Assembly: GCF_037023755.1 (NCBI RefSeq) | Contig: NZ_CP146100.1 | Span: 4,123,501 to 4,187,500 of the forward strand | Direction: 5' to 3' | Source: Saccharopolyspora sp. SCSIO 74807 | GTDB taxonomy: Bacteria; Actinomycetota; Actinomycetes; Mycobacteriales; Pseudonocardiaceae | Length of the DNA stretch: 64,000 bases | Part shown: positions 17,065 through 26,275 of the stretch, one piece after another | Layout of the letters: the number at the start of each line of letters is the position of its first letter | Position numbering within the stretch: the first letter of the stretch is position 1 | The notes under the pieces: model-generated | The model's database searches: none | The model's input: only the letters and a program-made list of their open reading frames with translations | What the model was told of the DNA's origin: nothing | Made by a program: the position numbers and the translations under genes

Positions 17065-17924
17065 CCGCGTCGGTGCAAGAGGCATACCGCGAGTGCGAGC
17101 GCATCACCCGCACCCGCGCCCGCAACTTCTCCTACGGGATCCGGCTGCTGCCCGGCCCGAAACGGCGGGCGCTCTCGGCGGTGTACGCGTTCGCCCGGCG
17201 CGTCGACGACATCGGCGACGGCGGACTTCCGATGAACGACAAGCTCCGGCTGCTCGGCCAGGCCCGCTCGGACCTGCACGCGGCCAGCACCCGGTCGGCG
17301 GATCCGGTGCTGGTGGCGCTGGCGGACGCGGCGTCGCGGTCGGCGCTACCGATGCACGCCTTCGACGAACTGATCGACGGTTGCGAGGCCGACGTGCTCG
17401 GCACCCGGTACCGGACGTTCGCGGAGCTGCTGCACTACTGCCGCTGCGTCGCCGGTTCGATCGGCCGCCTCTCGCTGGGCGTGTTCGGCACCCAGGACCG
17501 GGCCGTGGCGGAACGCCGCGCGGACGCGCTCGGCGTGGCGCTGCAACTGACCAACATCCTCCGGGACGTCCGCGAAGACCACGTGGAAGGCCGCGTGTAC
17601 TTGCCGGACGAGGACCTCGAGCGGTTCGGGGTCCGGCTGGAGCCGCACACGCCCGGGCTGCTGCTGCACGAGCAGGACGGGCTCGCGCGGCTGGTGCGGT
17701 TCGAGGTGCAGCGCGCCGAGCAGTGGTACCGCCAGGGCTTCGCGCTGCTGCCGATGCTCGACCGCCGCAGCCGCGCCTGCTGCGCGTCGATGGCCGGGAT
17801 CTACCACGAGGTCCTGCAAGCGATCGCCGCGGCGCCGCTGCGGGCCATGCAGCAGCGGACTTCGCTGACGAGCTGGCAGAAGGCGGGCGTGGCGGCCCGC
17901 TCGATGGCGGGGATGGCGCCGTGA
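17061..17924 (+). CDS. hpnD: presqualene diphosphate synthase HpnD
   Basis: 287 residues, condensing two farnesyl diphosphates to presqualene diphosphate. Both Mg-binding regions are canonical: RRVDDIGD (47-53) and NILRDVRED with Asp169 and Asp173, followed by GRVYLP. Paralogous to HpnC but with the full DDxxD-type first motif. GTG 17061 overlaps the hpnC stop by 4 bases and has GAGGAG 5 bases upstream; the stop overlaps hpnE in the same way. Confidence 0.92.
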   Translation: MTASVQEAYRECERITRTRARNFSYGIRLLPGPKRRALSAVYAFARRVDDIGDGGLPMNDKLRLLGQARSDLHAASTRSADPVLVALADAASRSALPMHAFDELIDGCEADVLGTRYRTFAELLHYCRCVAGSIGRLSLGVFGTQDRAVAERRADALGVALQLTNILRDVREDHVEGRVYLPDEDLERFGVRLEPHTPGLLLHEQDGLARLVRFEVQRAEQWYRQGFALLPMLDRRSRACCASMAGIYHEVLQAIAAAPLRAMQQRTSLTSWQKAGVAARSMAGMAP

Positions 17925-19294
17925 GCCGGCACGTGCTGGTGGTCGGGGGCGGTCTCGCCGGGATCACCGCCGCGCTGCGGTGCGCCGACAGCGGGTACGA
18001 GGTGACCCTGGTGGAGACGCGAGCGCGGCTCGGTGGCGCCGCGAGTTCGTTCCAGCGCGGAGACTTGGACGTCGACACCGGGCAGCACGTCTTCCTGCGC
18101 TGCTACAGCGCGTACGCCGCGCTGCTGCGCAGGCTCGGCGTGCTGGACGAGGTGCGGGTGCAGCCTCGCTTCCGGGTGCCGGTGCTCGAGCCGTTCCGGG
18201 CCTGCTCGGTGCTGCGGCGCTGGGACCTGCCCGCACCGGCGCACCTGGCTCCGGCGTTGCTCGGGCATCCCGCTTTGACGTTGCGGCAGCGGGTGAACGC
18301 CGCGCGCACCGGGATGCGGATGCGGGAGCTCGACCCGGAGGATCCGGCGCTCGACCGGATCAGCTTCGGCGACTGGTTGCGGGAGTGCGGTGAGTCGGCG
18401 CGGGCCGTGGACGCGCTCTGGGCACTCCTGTCGGTTGCCGCGCTCAACGCCGCGCCGGACGAGTCCTCGCTCGCGCTGGCCGCGACGGTGTTCCGCACCG
18501 GCCTGCTCGACGCCGCGGACAGCGGCGACATCGGCGTACCGCTGCGGCCGCTGGCAGAGCTGCACGACGGCGCCGCGCACCGCGAGCTGGCGTCCGCAGG
18601 AGTGCGGGTTCTCCTGCGCACCAAGGCGAACAGCGTGCTGCGAGACGAATCGGGCGAGACGGGCTGGCGGGTCCCGGTGCGCGGGCGCGGAGGCGAGGAA
18701 GTGCTGCGCGCCGACTCCGTGATCGTCGCCGTCCCGCACCAGCACGCCGGCGCACTCCTGTCCGCCCGGCTCTTGCCCGCGGCGGCGGCCTGGTCCGGGC
18801 TGTCGGCAGCGCCGATCGTGAACCTGCACGTGCGCTACGACCGGCCGGTGCTGGCCGAACCGTTCGCGGCGGTCCTCGGCTCGCCGGTGCAATGGCTGTT
18901 CGACCGCACCTCCGCGGCCGGCGTGCGCCGCGGCCAGTACCTGGCGATCTCCCTGTCGGCCGCGCACGAGTACGTCGAGCAGCGCACCGGCGAGCTGCGC
19001 GCGCTGTTCCTGCCGGCGCTGCGCGACCTGCTTCCCCGCGCGCGGCGGGCCGAGGTCCAGGACTTCTTCGTCACCCGCGAACCGCGCGCGACCTTCGCGC
19101 AAGCGCCCGGGACCCGCGATCTGCGACCCGGCGCCGACACCGGGCTGCCCGGGCTGGTGCTGGCGGGCGCGTGGACCGCCACCGGCCTGCCCGACACCCT
19201 GGAAGGCGCTGTGCGCAGCGGGGATCAGGCCGCGCGAGTGGTGCGGGCGACGTTCGACGAAGCCCGCCCGGCGGGCTTGGAGGTGACCCGATGA
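17921..19294 (+). CDS. hpnE: hydroxysqualene dehydroxylase HpnE
   Basis: 457-residue FAD-dependent amine-oxidase/phytoene-desaturase-like protein that reduces hydroxysqualene to squalene. Seen: the N-terminal dinucleotide motif VVGGGLAGITAA with the acidic ETRARLGG following, and the C-terminal FAD segment LAGAWTATGLPDTLEGAVRSG. Overlaps hpnD (GTGA) and the prenyl synthase (ATGA), keeping all three squalene-forming enzymes coupled. Confidence 0.9.
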   Translation: MSRHVLVVGGGLAGITAALRCADSGYEVTLVETRARLGGAASSFQRGDLDVDTGQHVFLRCYSAYAALLRRLGVLDEVRVQPRFRVPVLEPFRACSVLRRWDLPAPAHLAPALLGHPALTLRQRVNAARTGMRMRELDPEDPALDRISFGDWLRECGESARAVDALWALLSVAALNAAPDESSLALAATVFRTGLLDAADSGDIGVPLRPLAELHDGAAHRELASAGVRVLLRTKANSVLRDESGETGWRVPVRGRGGEEVLRADSVIVAVPHQHAGALLSARLLPAAAAWSGLSAAPIVNLHVRYDRPVLAEPFAAVLGSPVQWLFDRTSAAGVRRGQYLAISLSAAHEYVEQRTGELRALFLPALRDLLPRARRAEVQDFFVTREPRATFAQAPGTRDLRPGADTGLPGLVLAGAWTATGLPDTLEGAVRSGDQAARVVRATFDEARPAGLEVTR

Positions 19295-20304
19295 CCACGG
19301 CGACACCCAGCGTGCTGAGCACCTCGCGCCAGCAGGTCGAACCGCAGCTGCGGGCCGCGGTCGGCAGGCTCGACGAGCACACCCGGCGGGTCTGCGAATA
19401 CCACCTCGGCTGGGTGCACGCCGACGGTTCTCCGGACGGGCGCACCGGCAAGGCGCTTCGCCCGGCGCTGGTGCTGCTGTCCGCGCAGGCCATCGGCGGC
19501 CCCGGGCACTGGCCGACGCGCGCGGGCGCGGCCATCGAACTCGTGCACAACTTCTCGCTGCTGCACGACGACTTGATGGACGACGACACCTCCCGGCGGC
19601 ACCGGCCCACCGCTTGGACCGTGTTCGGCCGGCCCTCCGCGCTGCTGGCGGGGGACGCGCTGCTGTCGCTGGCCACCGACGTGCTGGTGGACACGCCTTC
19701 CGCGCACGCGGCGGAAGCGGTGCGGATGCTCGGCGCGGCGACCAGCAGGCTCATCGTCGGCCAAGCCGCCGACCTCGGCTTCGAGCACCGGCACGAAGTG
19801 GCGCTGGACGAGTGCCTGCGCATGGTCGAAGGCAAGACCGCGGCGCTGCTCGGCTGCGCGTGCTCGCTGGGGGCGCTGTGCGCCGGGGGCGACGAAGACG
19901 CCGTGGCGCGGATGCGCTCGTTCGGCATCGAGCTGGGCATGGCCTTCCAACTGGTCGACGACCTGCTGGGGCTGTGGGGCGATCCGGAGACGACCGGCAA
20001 ACCGGTGCTTTCCGACCTGCGGGCGCGCAAGAAGACCGCGCCGATCGTGCACGCCCTGAGCTCGGCGACCCCGGCGGGCGAGCGGCTGCGCCGGATCTAC
20101 CGCGAACCCGCGCGGCTCGTCGGCGAACGCGCCGAGCACGCCGCCGAACTGGTGCGCCAGGCCGGCTCCCGGGAGTGGGCCGAATCCGAGTGCGAGCGCA
20201 GGTTCGACGCCGCGCTCGCGCAACTGCACGCCTGCGGCCGGCACAGCGCGGCCGTCGAATCCCTGACCGAACTCGCGGAGTTCATCGTGCGGAGGCAATG
20301 GTGA
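19291..20304 (+). CDS. polyprenyl (farnesyl/geranylgeranyl) diphosphate synthase
   Basis: 337-residue trans-prenyltransferase supplying the C15 precursor inside the hopanoid operon. The first Asp-rich motif is DDLMD (93-97), preceded by Phe88 at the fifth position upstream. The second is DDLLG (223-227), a variant frequent in actinobacterial prenyl synthases. A short DDxxD first motif with an aromatic at -5 resembles GGPP synthases, yet HpnCD need FPP, so product length is uncertain. ATG 19291 and the stop both overlap neighbouring genes by 4 bases. Confidence 0.87.
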   Translation: MTTATPSVLSTSRQQVEPQLRAAVGRLDEHTRRVCEYHLGWVHADGSPDGRTGKALRPALVLLSAQAIGGPGHWPTRAGAAIELVHNFSLLHDDLMDDDTSRRHRPTAWTVFGRPSALLAGDALLSLATDVLVDTPSAHAAEAVRMLGAATSRLIVGQAADLGFEHRHEVALDECLRMVEGKTAALLGCACSLGALCAGGDEDAVARMRSFGIELGMAFQLVDDLLGLWGDPETTGKPVLSDLRARKKTAPIVHALSSATPAGERLRRIYREPARLVGERAEHAAELVRQAGSREWAESECERRFDAALAQLHACGRHSAAVESLTELAEFIVRRQW

Positions 20305-22226
20305 CCGACCAACTGACCCGATCCCAGCAGCAGCAGACCCAGCCGGACCTGCCCGCGGTAGGCGCCAGGGCGCACGGCGCGCTGCTCGCCGCCCGGGATC
20401 ACCTCTTGTCGTTGCAGCATACCGACGGCTGGTGGAAGGGGGAGTTGGCGACGAACGTGACCATGGACGTCGAGGATCTGCTGATGCGCCAGTTCCTCGG
20501 CATCCGCACGCCGGAGGAGACCGCGCAGGCGGCGCGCTGGATCCGTTCGCAGCAGCGCGAAGACGGGACCTGGGCGAATTTCCACGGCGGGCCCGGCGAC
20601 CTCTCCACCACGGTCGAGGCGTACGTCGCGCTCAAACTCGCAGGCGACGACGTCGAAGCCCCGCACATGACCCTCGCGCGAGCCTGGATCCTGGCGCACG
20701 GCGGCCTCGAATCGACCCGCGTGTTCACCCGGATCTGGCTGGCACTGTTCGGCGAATGGTCGTGGGACGAGCTGCCCGCGATGCCGCCGGAAGTCGTGCT
20801 GCTGCCGAAGTGGGCGCCGCTCAACCTGGCGAACTGGGGTTGCTGGGCGCGCCAGACCGTCGTGCCGCTGACCATCGTGTGCACGCTTGCACCCCGGAGG
20901 GAACTCGGGGTGAGCGTGCGCGAGCTGCGCTCCGGGCGGACACCGCAGCGCTCCTCCGACCCTTGGGACCGGGCGTTCCGCGCGCTCGACGCGGTGTTGC
21001 ACCGGTATCAGCGGTACCCGCTGAAGACGGTGCGGCGGCACGCGATGCGACGCGCTGCGGAGTGGATCATCGCCCGGCAGGAGGCCGACGGCTCGTGGGG
21101 CGGCATCCAGCCCCCTTGGGTGTACTCGCTGCTGGCGCTGCACCTGCTCGACTACCCGCTGGAACACCCGGTGCTGCGGGAGGGCTTGGCCGGGTTGGAG
21201 GGCTTCCTCATCCGGGAACGCACTCCGCAGGGCACGAGCCGCCGGATGGAGGCGTGCCAATCACCGGTGTGGGACACCGTGCTGACCGTGCAGGCGCTGC
21301 ACGACGCCGGTTTGCCCGCCGACCACCCGTCGTTGCGGTGCGCGACCGATTACCTGTTGCGCGAGGAGATCCGGGTGCCCGGTGACTGGGCGGTGCGCAG
21401 GCCCGGGCTCGCTCCGAGCGGGTGGGCGTTCGAGTTCGACAACGACGGCTATCCCGACATCGACGACACCGCCGAAGCGGTGCTCGCGCTCAACCGGGTC
21501 GAGCACGGCAGACCGCAGGAGGTGCACGCGGCCATCGAACGCGGGCTGGCCTGGATGCGCGGCATGCAGTCCCGAGACGGTGGCTGGGCAGCGTTCGACG
21601 CGGACAACACCAGCAGGCTTGCTACCCGGCTGCCGTTCTGCGACTTCGGGGAAGTGATCGACCCGCCCTCAGCGGACGTCACCGCGCACGTCGTAGAAGC
21701 GATGAGCTTGCTCGCCGACCGCGAGGATCCCGCGGTGCGCGCGGGCGTGCGGTGGCTGCTGGCGAACCAGGAGCGCGGCGGCTCGTGGTTCGGCCGCTGG
21801 GGCGCCAACCACGTTTACGGCACGGGCGCGGTCGTGCCCGCGCTGGTCGCCGCCGGGGTGCCCGCCAACCACCCGGCGCTGCGGCGGGCGGCGGATTGGC
21901 TGGAGGAGCACCAGAACGCCGACGGCGGCTGGGGAGAGGACATGCGTTCCTACACCGATGCGCGGTGGATCGGGGTGGGCACCTCGACCGCCTCGCAGAC
22001 CGGATGGGCGCTGATGGCGTTGCTGGCGCTGGGCAGGCACGCCAGCGAAGCGGTGCGCAACGGCGTGGAATACCTGGCCACGAGCCAGCGCGCGGACGGC
22101 ACCTGGGACGAGCCGCAGTTCACCGGAACCGGATTCCCCGGCGACTTCTTCATCAACTACCACCTGTACCGGCTGATCTTCCCGCTGACCGCGCTCGGCC
22201 GCTACGAGCAGGCGGTGAACCGGTGA
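20301..22226 (+). CDS. shc: squalene-hopene cyclase
   Basis: 641 residues, membrane-associated class II triterpene cyclase converting squalene to hopene/hopanol. The protonating motif DIDDTA is at 386-391 (Asp386-x-Asp388-Asp389). Several QW repeats are visible: QREDGTW (86-91), QEADGSW (260-266), QSRDGGW, QERGGSW, QNADGGW and QRADGTW. Length is normal for bacterial Shc. Coupled by GTGA overlaps to the prenyl synthase before it and hpnG after it. Confidence 0.95.
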   Translation: MTDQLTRSQQQQTQPDLPAVGARAHGALLAARDHLLSLQHTDGWWKGELATNVTMDVEDLLMRQFLGIRTPEETAQAARWIRSQQREDGTWANFHGGPGDLSTTVEAYVALKLAGDDVEAPHMTLARAWILAHGGLESTRVFTRIWLALFGEWSWDELPAMPPEVVLLPKWAPLNLANWGCWARQTVVPLTIVCTLAPRRELGVSVRELRSGRTPQRSSDPWDRAFRALDAVLHRYQRYPLKTVRRHAMRRAAEWIIARQEADGSWGGIQPPWVYSLLALHLLDYPLEHPVLREGLAGLEGFLIRERTPQGTSRRMEACQSPVWDTVLTVQALHDAGLPADHPSLRCATDYLLREEIRVPGDWAVRRPGLAPSGWAFEFDNDGYPDIDDTAEAVLALNRVEHGRPQEVHAAIERGLAWMRGMQSRDGGWAAFDADNTSRLATRLPFCDFGEVIDPPSADVTAHVVEAMSLLADREDPAVRAGVRWLLANQERGGSWFGRWGANHVYGTGAVVPALVAAGVPANHPALRRAADWLEEHQNADGGWGEDMRSYTDARWIGVGTSTASQTGWALMALLALGRHASEAVRNGVEYLATSQRADGTWDEPQFTGTGFPGDFFINYHLYRLIFPLTALGRYEQAVNR

Positions 22227-22825
22227 GCGGTGATCGGCTGCTGATCTGCGCTGCGCTGCGAACCGAAGCCGTGGCATTGCGCGGCGCGTGCGACCGGGCG
22301 CGCGTGCTGCGCACCGGGCTCGGACCGCGCCGGAGCTCCCGGCGCCGCAACGCCGACGCGGTGGCCGGCTGTGGCGCGCTGGCCGTAGTCGGTCTCGCGG
22401 GCGGGCTGGGTGAAGTACCCAGCGGCGGTGTGGTCGTCGCCGACGAGGTCCGGGATGCGCACGGCAGCACGGCCCTGCCGGACGCGGGATCGTTGGCGGC
22501 TCGGCTCGACCGCGCCGGATTCGCGGTGTGGCGCGGGCCGATCACGACGACCGACCACATCGTCGGCGGCGGCGAGAAGTCGGCGCTGGCCGCTACCGGC
22601 GCGCTGGCCGTCGACATGGAATCGGCCGCGCTCGCCCGGCTGGCCGGACGCGGACTGCGCGCGGTCGTGCGCGTGGTCGTGGACACCCCGAGCGAGCCGC
22701 TGCTGCGCCCGCGCACGCCGTACCGCGCGTGCCGGGCGCTGCTGCGGCTGCGCCGCCTCACACCCGCGGTGGCGGAGTGGGCGGCCGACCCGGAACGCGC
22801 GCCCGCGGTGGCGCACCGGGACTGA
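22223..22825 (+). CDS. hpnG: adenosylhopane nucleosidase/phosphorylase HpnG
   Basis: 200-residue nucleoside-phosphorylase-fold protein that removes adenine from adenosylhopane, giving ribosylhopane derivatives. Seen: the VDMESAALARLA purine/ribose-binding motif and an N-terminal CAALRTEAVAL start. GTG 22223 overlaps the shc stop (GTGA). The Arg-rich stretch near residue 50 (RRSSRRR) is unusual. It precedes hpnH although it acts after it. Confidence 0.88.
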   Translation: MSGDRLLICAALRTEAVALRGACDRARVLRTGLGPRRSSRRRNADAVAGCGALAVVGLAGGLGEVPSGGVVVADEVRDAHGSTALPDAGSLAARLDRAGFAVWRGPITTTDHIVGGGEKSALAATGALAVDMESAALARLAGRGLRAVVRVVVDTPSEPLLRPRTPYRACRALLRLRRLTPAVAEWAADPERAPAVAHRD

Positions 22826-22860
22826 TCCGCAAACACCAGAAGCAGTCAGGAGGTGCAGCC

Positions 22861-23862
22861 ATGGGCATTCCGATGCGCCAGGCCGCTCGCGTCGGCGCCT
22901 ACCTAGTGCGGCAGAAGCTCGCGGGCCGAAAGAAGTTCGCGCTCACCCTGGAGCTGGAGCCGTTGTTCGCCTGCAACCTCGCCTGCGCGGGGTGCGGCAA
23001 GATCCAGCACCCGGCGAGCGTCCTCAAGCAGCGGATGCCGGTCGACCGGGCGCTGGCCGCGGTCGAGGAATGCGGTGCCCCGGTGGTCTCCATCGCAGGC
23101 GGCGAGCCGCTGATGCACCCCGAGATCGAGGTGCTGGTCGACGAGCTGGTCAAGCGCAAGAAGTTCGTCTACCTGTGCACCAACGCGCTGCTGATGCCGC
23201 GCAAGATCGACAAGTTCACGCCGTCCCCGTACTTCTCGTGGGCGGTGCACGTCGACGGGCTGCAAGAGCGCCACGACGCCTCGGTGTGCAAGGAGGGCGT
23301 GTTCGCGCAAGCGGTCGACAACATCAAGGACGCGCAGCAGCGCGGGTTCCGGATCACCACGAACAGCACGTTCTTCAGCACCGACACGCCGTCCTCGGTG
23401 ATCGAGGTGCTGGACTACCTCAACAACGAGCTCGACGTGGACCAGATGATGCTCTCGCCCGCCTACGCCTACGACAAGGCGCCGGACCAGGACCACTTCC
23501 TCGGCGTCACCGAGACCCGGGAGCTGTTCAAGAAGGTTTTCGCCGATGGCAGGCGCCGCAAGTGGCGGTTCAACCACTCGCCGAAGTTCCTGGACTTCCT
23601 GGAGGGCAAGGTCGACTTCGGCTGCACCGCGTGGGCCATCCCGTCCTACTCGCTATATGGCTGGCAGCGGCCCTGCTACCTGATGGCCGACGGCTACGCG
23701 CAGAGCTACCGGGAGCTGTTGGAGGAGACGGACTGGGAGGCTTACGGTCGCGGGCGCGACTCGCGCTGCGCCAATTGCATGGCGCACTGCGGCTACGAGC
23801 CGACGGCCGTGATGGCCACGATGGGTTCACTGCGCGAGTCCATACGGGCGCTGCGCGGGTGA
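22861..23862 (+). CDS. hpnH: adenosylhopane synthase HpnH (radical SAM)
   Basis: 333-residue radical-SAM enzyme joining 5'-deoxyadenosine to hopene to make adenosylhopane, the entry to side-chain-bearing hopanoids. The cluster motif is Cys38-x3-Cys42-x2-Cys45 (ACNLACAGC), and the SAM-binding IAGGEPL segment follows. AGGAGGTG precedes ATG 22861, 35 bases after hpnG. Genes for later side-chain steps (hpnO, hpnP and similar) are not in the window. Confidence 0.93.
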   Translation: MGIPMRQAARVGAYLVRQKLAGRKKFALTLELEPLFACNLACAGCGKIQHPASVLKQRMPVDRALAAVEECGAPVVSIAGGEPLMHPEIEVLVDELVKRKKFVYLCTNALLMPRKIDKFTPSPYFSWAVHVDGLQERHDASVCKEGVFAQAVDNIKDAQQRGFRITTNSTFFSTDTPSSVIEVLDYLNNELDVDQMMLSPAYAYDKAPDQDHFLGVTETRELFKKVFADGRRRKWRFNHSPKFLDFLEGKVDFGCTAWAIPSYSLYGWQRPCYLMADGYAQSYRELLEETDWEAYGRGRDSRCANCMAHCGYEPTAVMATMGSLRESIRALRG

Positions 23863-23945
23863 CGTGAGTCACCCCTGTTCGTCGGTAGTCCCGGCGTGCT
23901 GGTTACGGTAGGGGCCAACGGCCCCCGACGTACGGACCGATACGA

Positions 23946-24605
23946 ATGCAGAAGCCCTCGCAGGTGGTTCACCTCGACGCGCTTTCCGCGCACCTCTGGC
24001 ACGCGGCCAAACACCTCGGCGAGACGGTGATCGCGCCGCTTGCGCTGTTCTATGTCCTGTTCAACCTCACCGGCCTGACCGGCGGTCTCATCGCCGCGCT
24101 CGTCTGGGGAGTGGGCGCCGTCGCGGTGCGAGCGGTACTGCGGGTGAAGATCCCGATGGTGCTGCTGCTGACCACCGGGATCCTGGTGGTCCGCACCGTC
24201 GTCGGGTTCGCGACCGGCAGCTCGTTCCTGTACTTCCTGGAACCGAGCCTGCAGAACTTCTTCGTGGCGTTGTTGTTCCTGGGTTCGCTGCTGTTCGAGC
24301 GGACGTTGATCGCCAAGCTCGCCGACGACTTCTGCGTGCTTCCACCGTCGCTGATCGGCAACGCGCGGGTGCAGAGGTTCTTCCGGCGGGTGTCGCTGCT
24401 GTGGGCGCTGGTGTTCACGATCAACGGGTTCACCACGCTGTGGGCGCTGGCGCAGGCGACGATCGGGCACTTCCTGCTGGCCAGCACGGCGGGCTCGTTC
24501 AGCCTCGTGGCGGTGGCCGCGGTGGCGTCGGTGTGGTGGCTGCGCCGGGAGCTGCACGGCGAGGGGATCACCTTGCGCTTCTCCCGCAAGGCCGTGCCCG
24601 CCTGA
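23946..24605 (+). CDS. VC0807-like integral membrane protein
   Basis: 219 residues with about six hydrophobic segments (around 25-45, 50-65, 70-85, 95-120, 155-175, 180-200). The sequence with FFVALLFLGSLLFERTLIAKLADDF resembles the VC0807/intracellular-septation-like family; function unknown. It follows hpnH by 83 bases, which include a small GGGGCC-AAC-GGCCCC hairpin, so it may be read with the hopanoid operon or separately. A clear terminator closes it. Confidence 0.65.
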   Translation: MQKPSQVVHLDALSAHLWHAAKHLGETVIAPLALFYVLFNLTGLTGGLIAALVWGVGAVAVRAVLRVKIPMVLLLTTGILVVRTVVGFATGSSFLYFLEPSLQNFFVALLFLGSLLFERTLIAKLADDFCVLPPSLIGNARVQRFFRRVSLLWALVFTINGFTTLWALAQATIGHFLLASTAGSFSLVAVAAVASVWWLRRELHGEGITLRFSRKAVPA

Positions 24606-24618
24606 GCCTTCGTCGACG

Positions 24619-24650
24619 AACGGCACCGTCCCTCGGGGCGGTGCCGTTTT
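24619..24650 (+). terminator. rho-independent terminator
   Basis: 10-bp stem AACGGCACCG / CGGTGCCGTT with a 10-base loop and a T-run (TTTT at 24647-24650), directly after the membrane-protein gene and before the convergent SDR gene. Confidence 0.85.
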
Positions 24651-24656
24651 CGCGCT

Positions 24657-25376
24657 TCAGCCGAAGCGGCGCGCGAGCAAGCGGAAGGTTCCCGGCAGGG
24701 CGCCGCGCACCCGCGAAGCCAGGCCCAGCCAGGACGGCACGAACACCTCCGGCGTTTCCCGCTCGATGGCGGTCAACAGCACGCGGGCCACCTGATCCGG
24801 CGGGATCGGGCGCGGGAACCGGCGGGTGTACGCGCCGCGCCGGTCGAAGAAGCCGGTGCGCACCGCGCCCGGCAGCACGGTGGTGACCGGCACGCCCTCG
24901 GCGCGGATGCTGTCGGCGAACGCCCGCAGCCCGGCCTTCGTCGCCGCGTAGGCGGCCTCGTGGTGCACGCCGACGGCCGCGATGGACGAGACGAACGCGA
25001 CCTGCCCGCCGCGATGGCTCAGTTCCGGCATCGCGGCCCTGGTCAGCTCCATCGGAGCGGTCAGGTTCAGCGCTACCAGGTCGCTGACCTGCCCGGCGGT
25101 CATCGCGCCCAGCGGGCCATGCCAGCCCGCCCCGGCGTTGTTGATCAGCAGCTCGACTCCGGCGGCCGCATCGGCGACCCGGGCCAGCTCGTCCCGAACG
25201 GTCAGGTCGGCGCGCAGCGGGCGGCCACCGGTGCGGCGCGCCAGCGCGCCGAGCCGGTCGGCGTCGCGCCCCACCAGCAGCGGCTCGCACCCGGCGGCGG
25301 CCAGCTCGATCGCCAGCGCCGCTCCGATGCCCGAGGAACCCCCGGTGATCAGGGCGCGCCGCGGAGGCCACCTCAT
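24657..25376 (-). CDS. SDR-family oxidoreductase
   Basis: 239 residues. TGGSSGIG (11-18), LINNAGAGW and YAATK are the classical SDR cofactor and catalytic motifs; the C-terminal end is hydrophobic/basic (WLGLASRVRGALPGTFRLLARRFG), which may hold it near the membrane and is seen in SDRs acting on lipids (inference). Its ATG overlaps the DMT gene's stop by 4 bases, making it the third gene of the glycosyltransferase/acyltransferase operon. Confidence 0.85.
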   Translation of the reverse strand: MRWPPRRALITGGSSGIGAALAIELAAAGCEPLLVGRDADRLGALARRTGGRPLRADLTVRDELARVADAAAGVELLINNAGAGWHGPLGAMTAGQVSDLVALNLTAPMELTRAAMPELSHRGGQVAFVSSIAAVGVHHEAAYAATKAGLRAFADSIRAEGVPVTTVLPGAVRTGFFDRRGAYTRRFPRPIPPDQVARVLLTAIERETPEVFVPSWLGLASRVRGALPGTFRLLARRFG

Positions 25377-26275
25377 CCGGACCCGGAATTCCGGGCCGCG
25401 ATCCGGCGCAGGTGCTCGCCGCGCCGGGTCAGCACCCAGATGCCGACCAGCAGCAGCACCGCCGCGAGCACTTCACCTGCCAGTGCGTACGGGCTCGCCA
25501 CGACCCGCTCGCCGAGCCAGTTCACCCCGATCGCGATGCCCACCAGCGGATCGACCGCGGTGATCACCGCCAGTGCCGGGGAGATGAACCGGCCCTGCTG
25601 GAAGGTGTTCTGGCTGAGCAGGAACCCCACCGGCCCCAGCGCGCACACGACGTAGAGGGTGGGGTGGCCGAACGGTTCGGCGAGGCCGCCCTGCCGGATC
25701 TGCCCGGCCACGACCTTGATCAATCCGGCGGTGACGCCGTAGAGCACGCCTGTCGCCAGGGCCAGCGCCAGCACCCGGAGCTCACCGCGGAACCGCCCGG
25801 CGGCGAGCAGGCAACCCAGCACGATCAGCACCAGCACCGCCGCGAGCGGGAACACTCCGGAGCCGGTGAACCCCTCACCTTGCCCGCTCGGCCGCGCCAG
25901 CAGCAGGAACACCGCCAACCCGACGGCGACCGCGAGCGCGCCGAGCACCAGGACCCGGTCCAACCGGCGGTGCGCCATCCAGGCCGCGAAGACCGCGCCG
26001 AACAGCACCGCGGTGACCAGCAGCGGCTGCACCAGCACCAGCGGACCGAACGCGAGCGCCACGACCTGCAAGGACAGCCCGACGATCACGGTGCCGATGC
26101 TCAGCAGCCAGATCGGTTTGCGCACCAGTTGCCACAGCAGCCGGGGATCCAGCGTGCGGGTGGTGGGCACCTGCTTGGTCGCGCGTTGCTGCACGGCGCT
26201 GGCCAGCCCGAACCCGGCGGCGCCCGCCAGCGCGGCGGGCACCGCGATGAACAACTGGCTCCCGGTGGAGGTCAC
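25373..26275 (-). CDS. DMT-superfamily multi-pass membrane protein
   Basis: 300 residues with about nine or ten hydrophobic helices, in the drug/metabolite-transporter (EamA/NIPA-like) pattern: TKQVPTTRTLDPRLL between helices 1 and 2, and a repeat-like second half. A role as transporter or flippase for the lipid made by the upstream enzyme is possible but inferred only from the operon. GTG 26275 overlaps the upstream stop (GTGA) after GGAGGG. Confidence 0.75.
   Translation of the reverse strand: MTSTGSQLFIAVPAALAGAAGFGLASAVQQRATKQVPTTRTLDPRLLWQLVRKPIWLLSIGTVIVGLSLQVVALAFGPLVLVQPLLVTAVLFGAVFAAWMAHRRLDRVLVLGALAVAVGLAVFLLLARPSGQGEGFTGSGVFPLAAVLVLIVLGCLLAAGRFRGELRVLALALATGVLYGVTAGLIKVVAGQIRQGGLAEPFGHPTLYVVCALGPVGFLLSQNTFQQGRFISPALAVITAVDPLVGIAIGVNWLGERVVASPYALAGEVLAAVLLLVGIWVLTRRGEHLRRIAARNSGSG

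Noticed and set aside
14564-17125. Single 853-codon frame covering the aldo/keto reductase and far upstream
   Set aside because: Only the last 346 codons, from GTG 15604, look like protein; the rest is antisense to hpnC and lacks domains.
19291-20304. Naming the prenyl synthase ispA or idsA
   Set aside because: Product length (C15 or C20) cannot be set from the motifs; only the general function is given.
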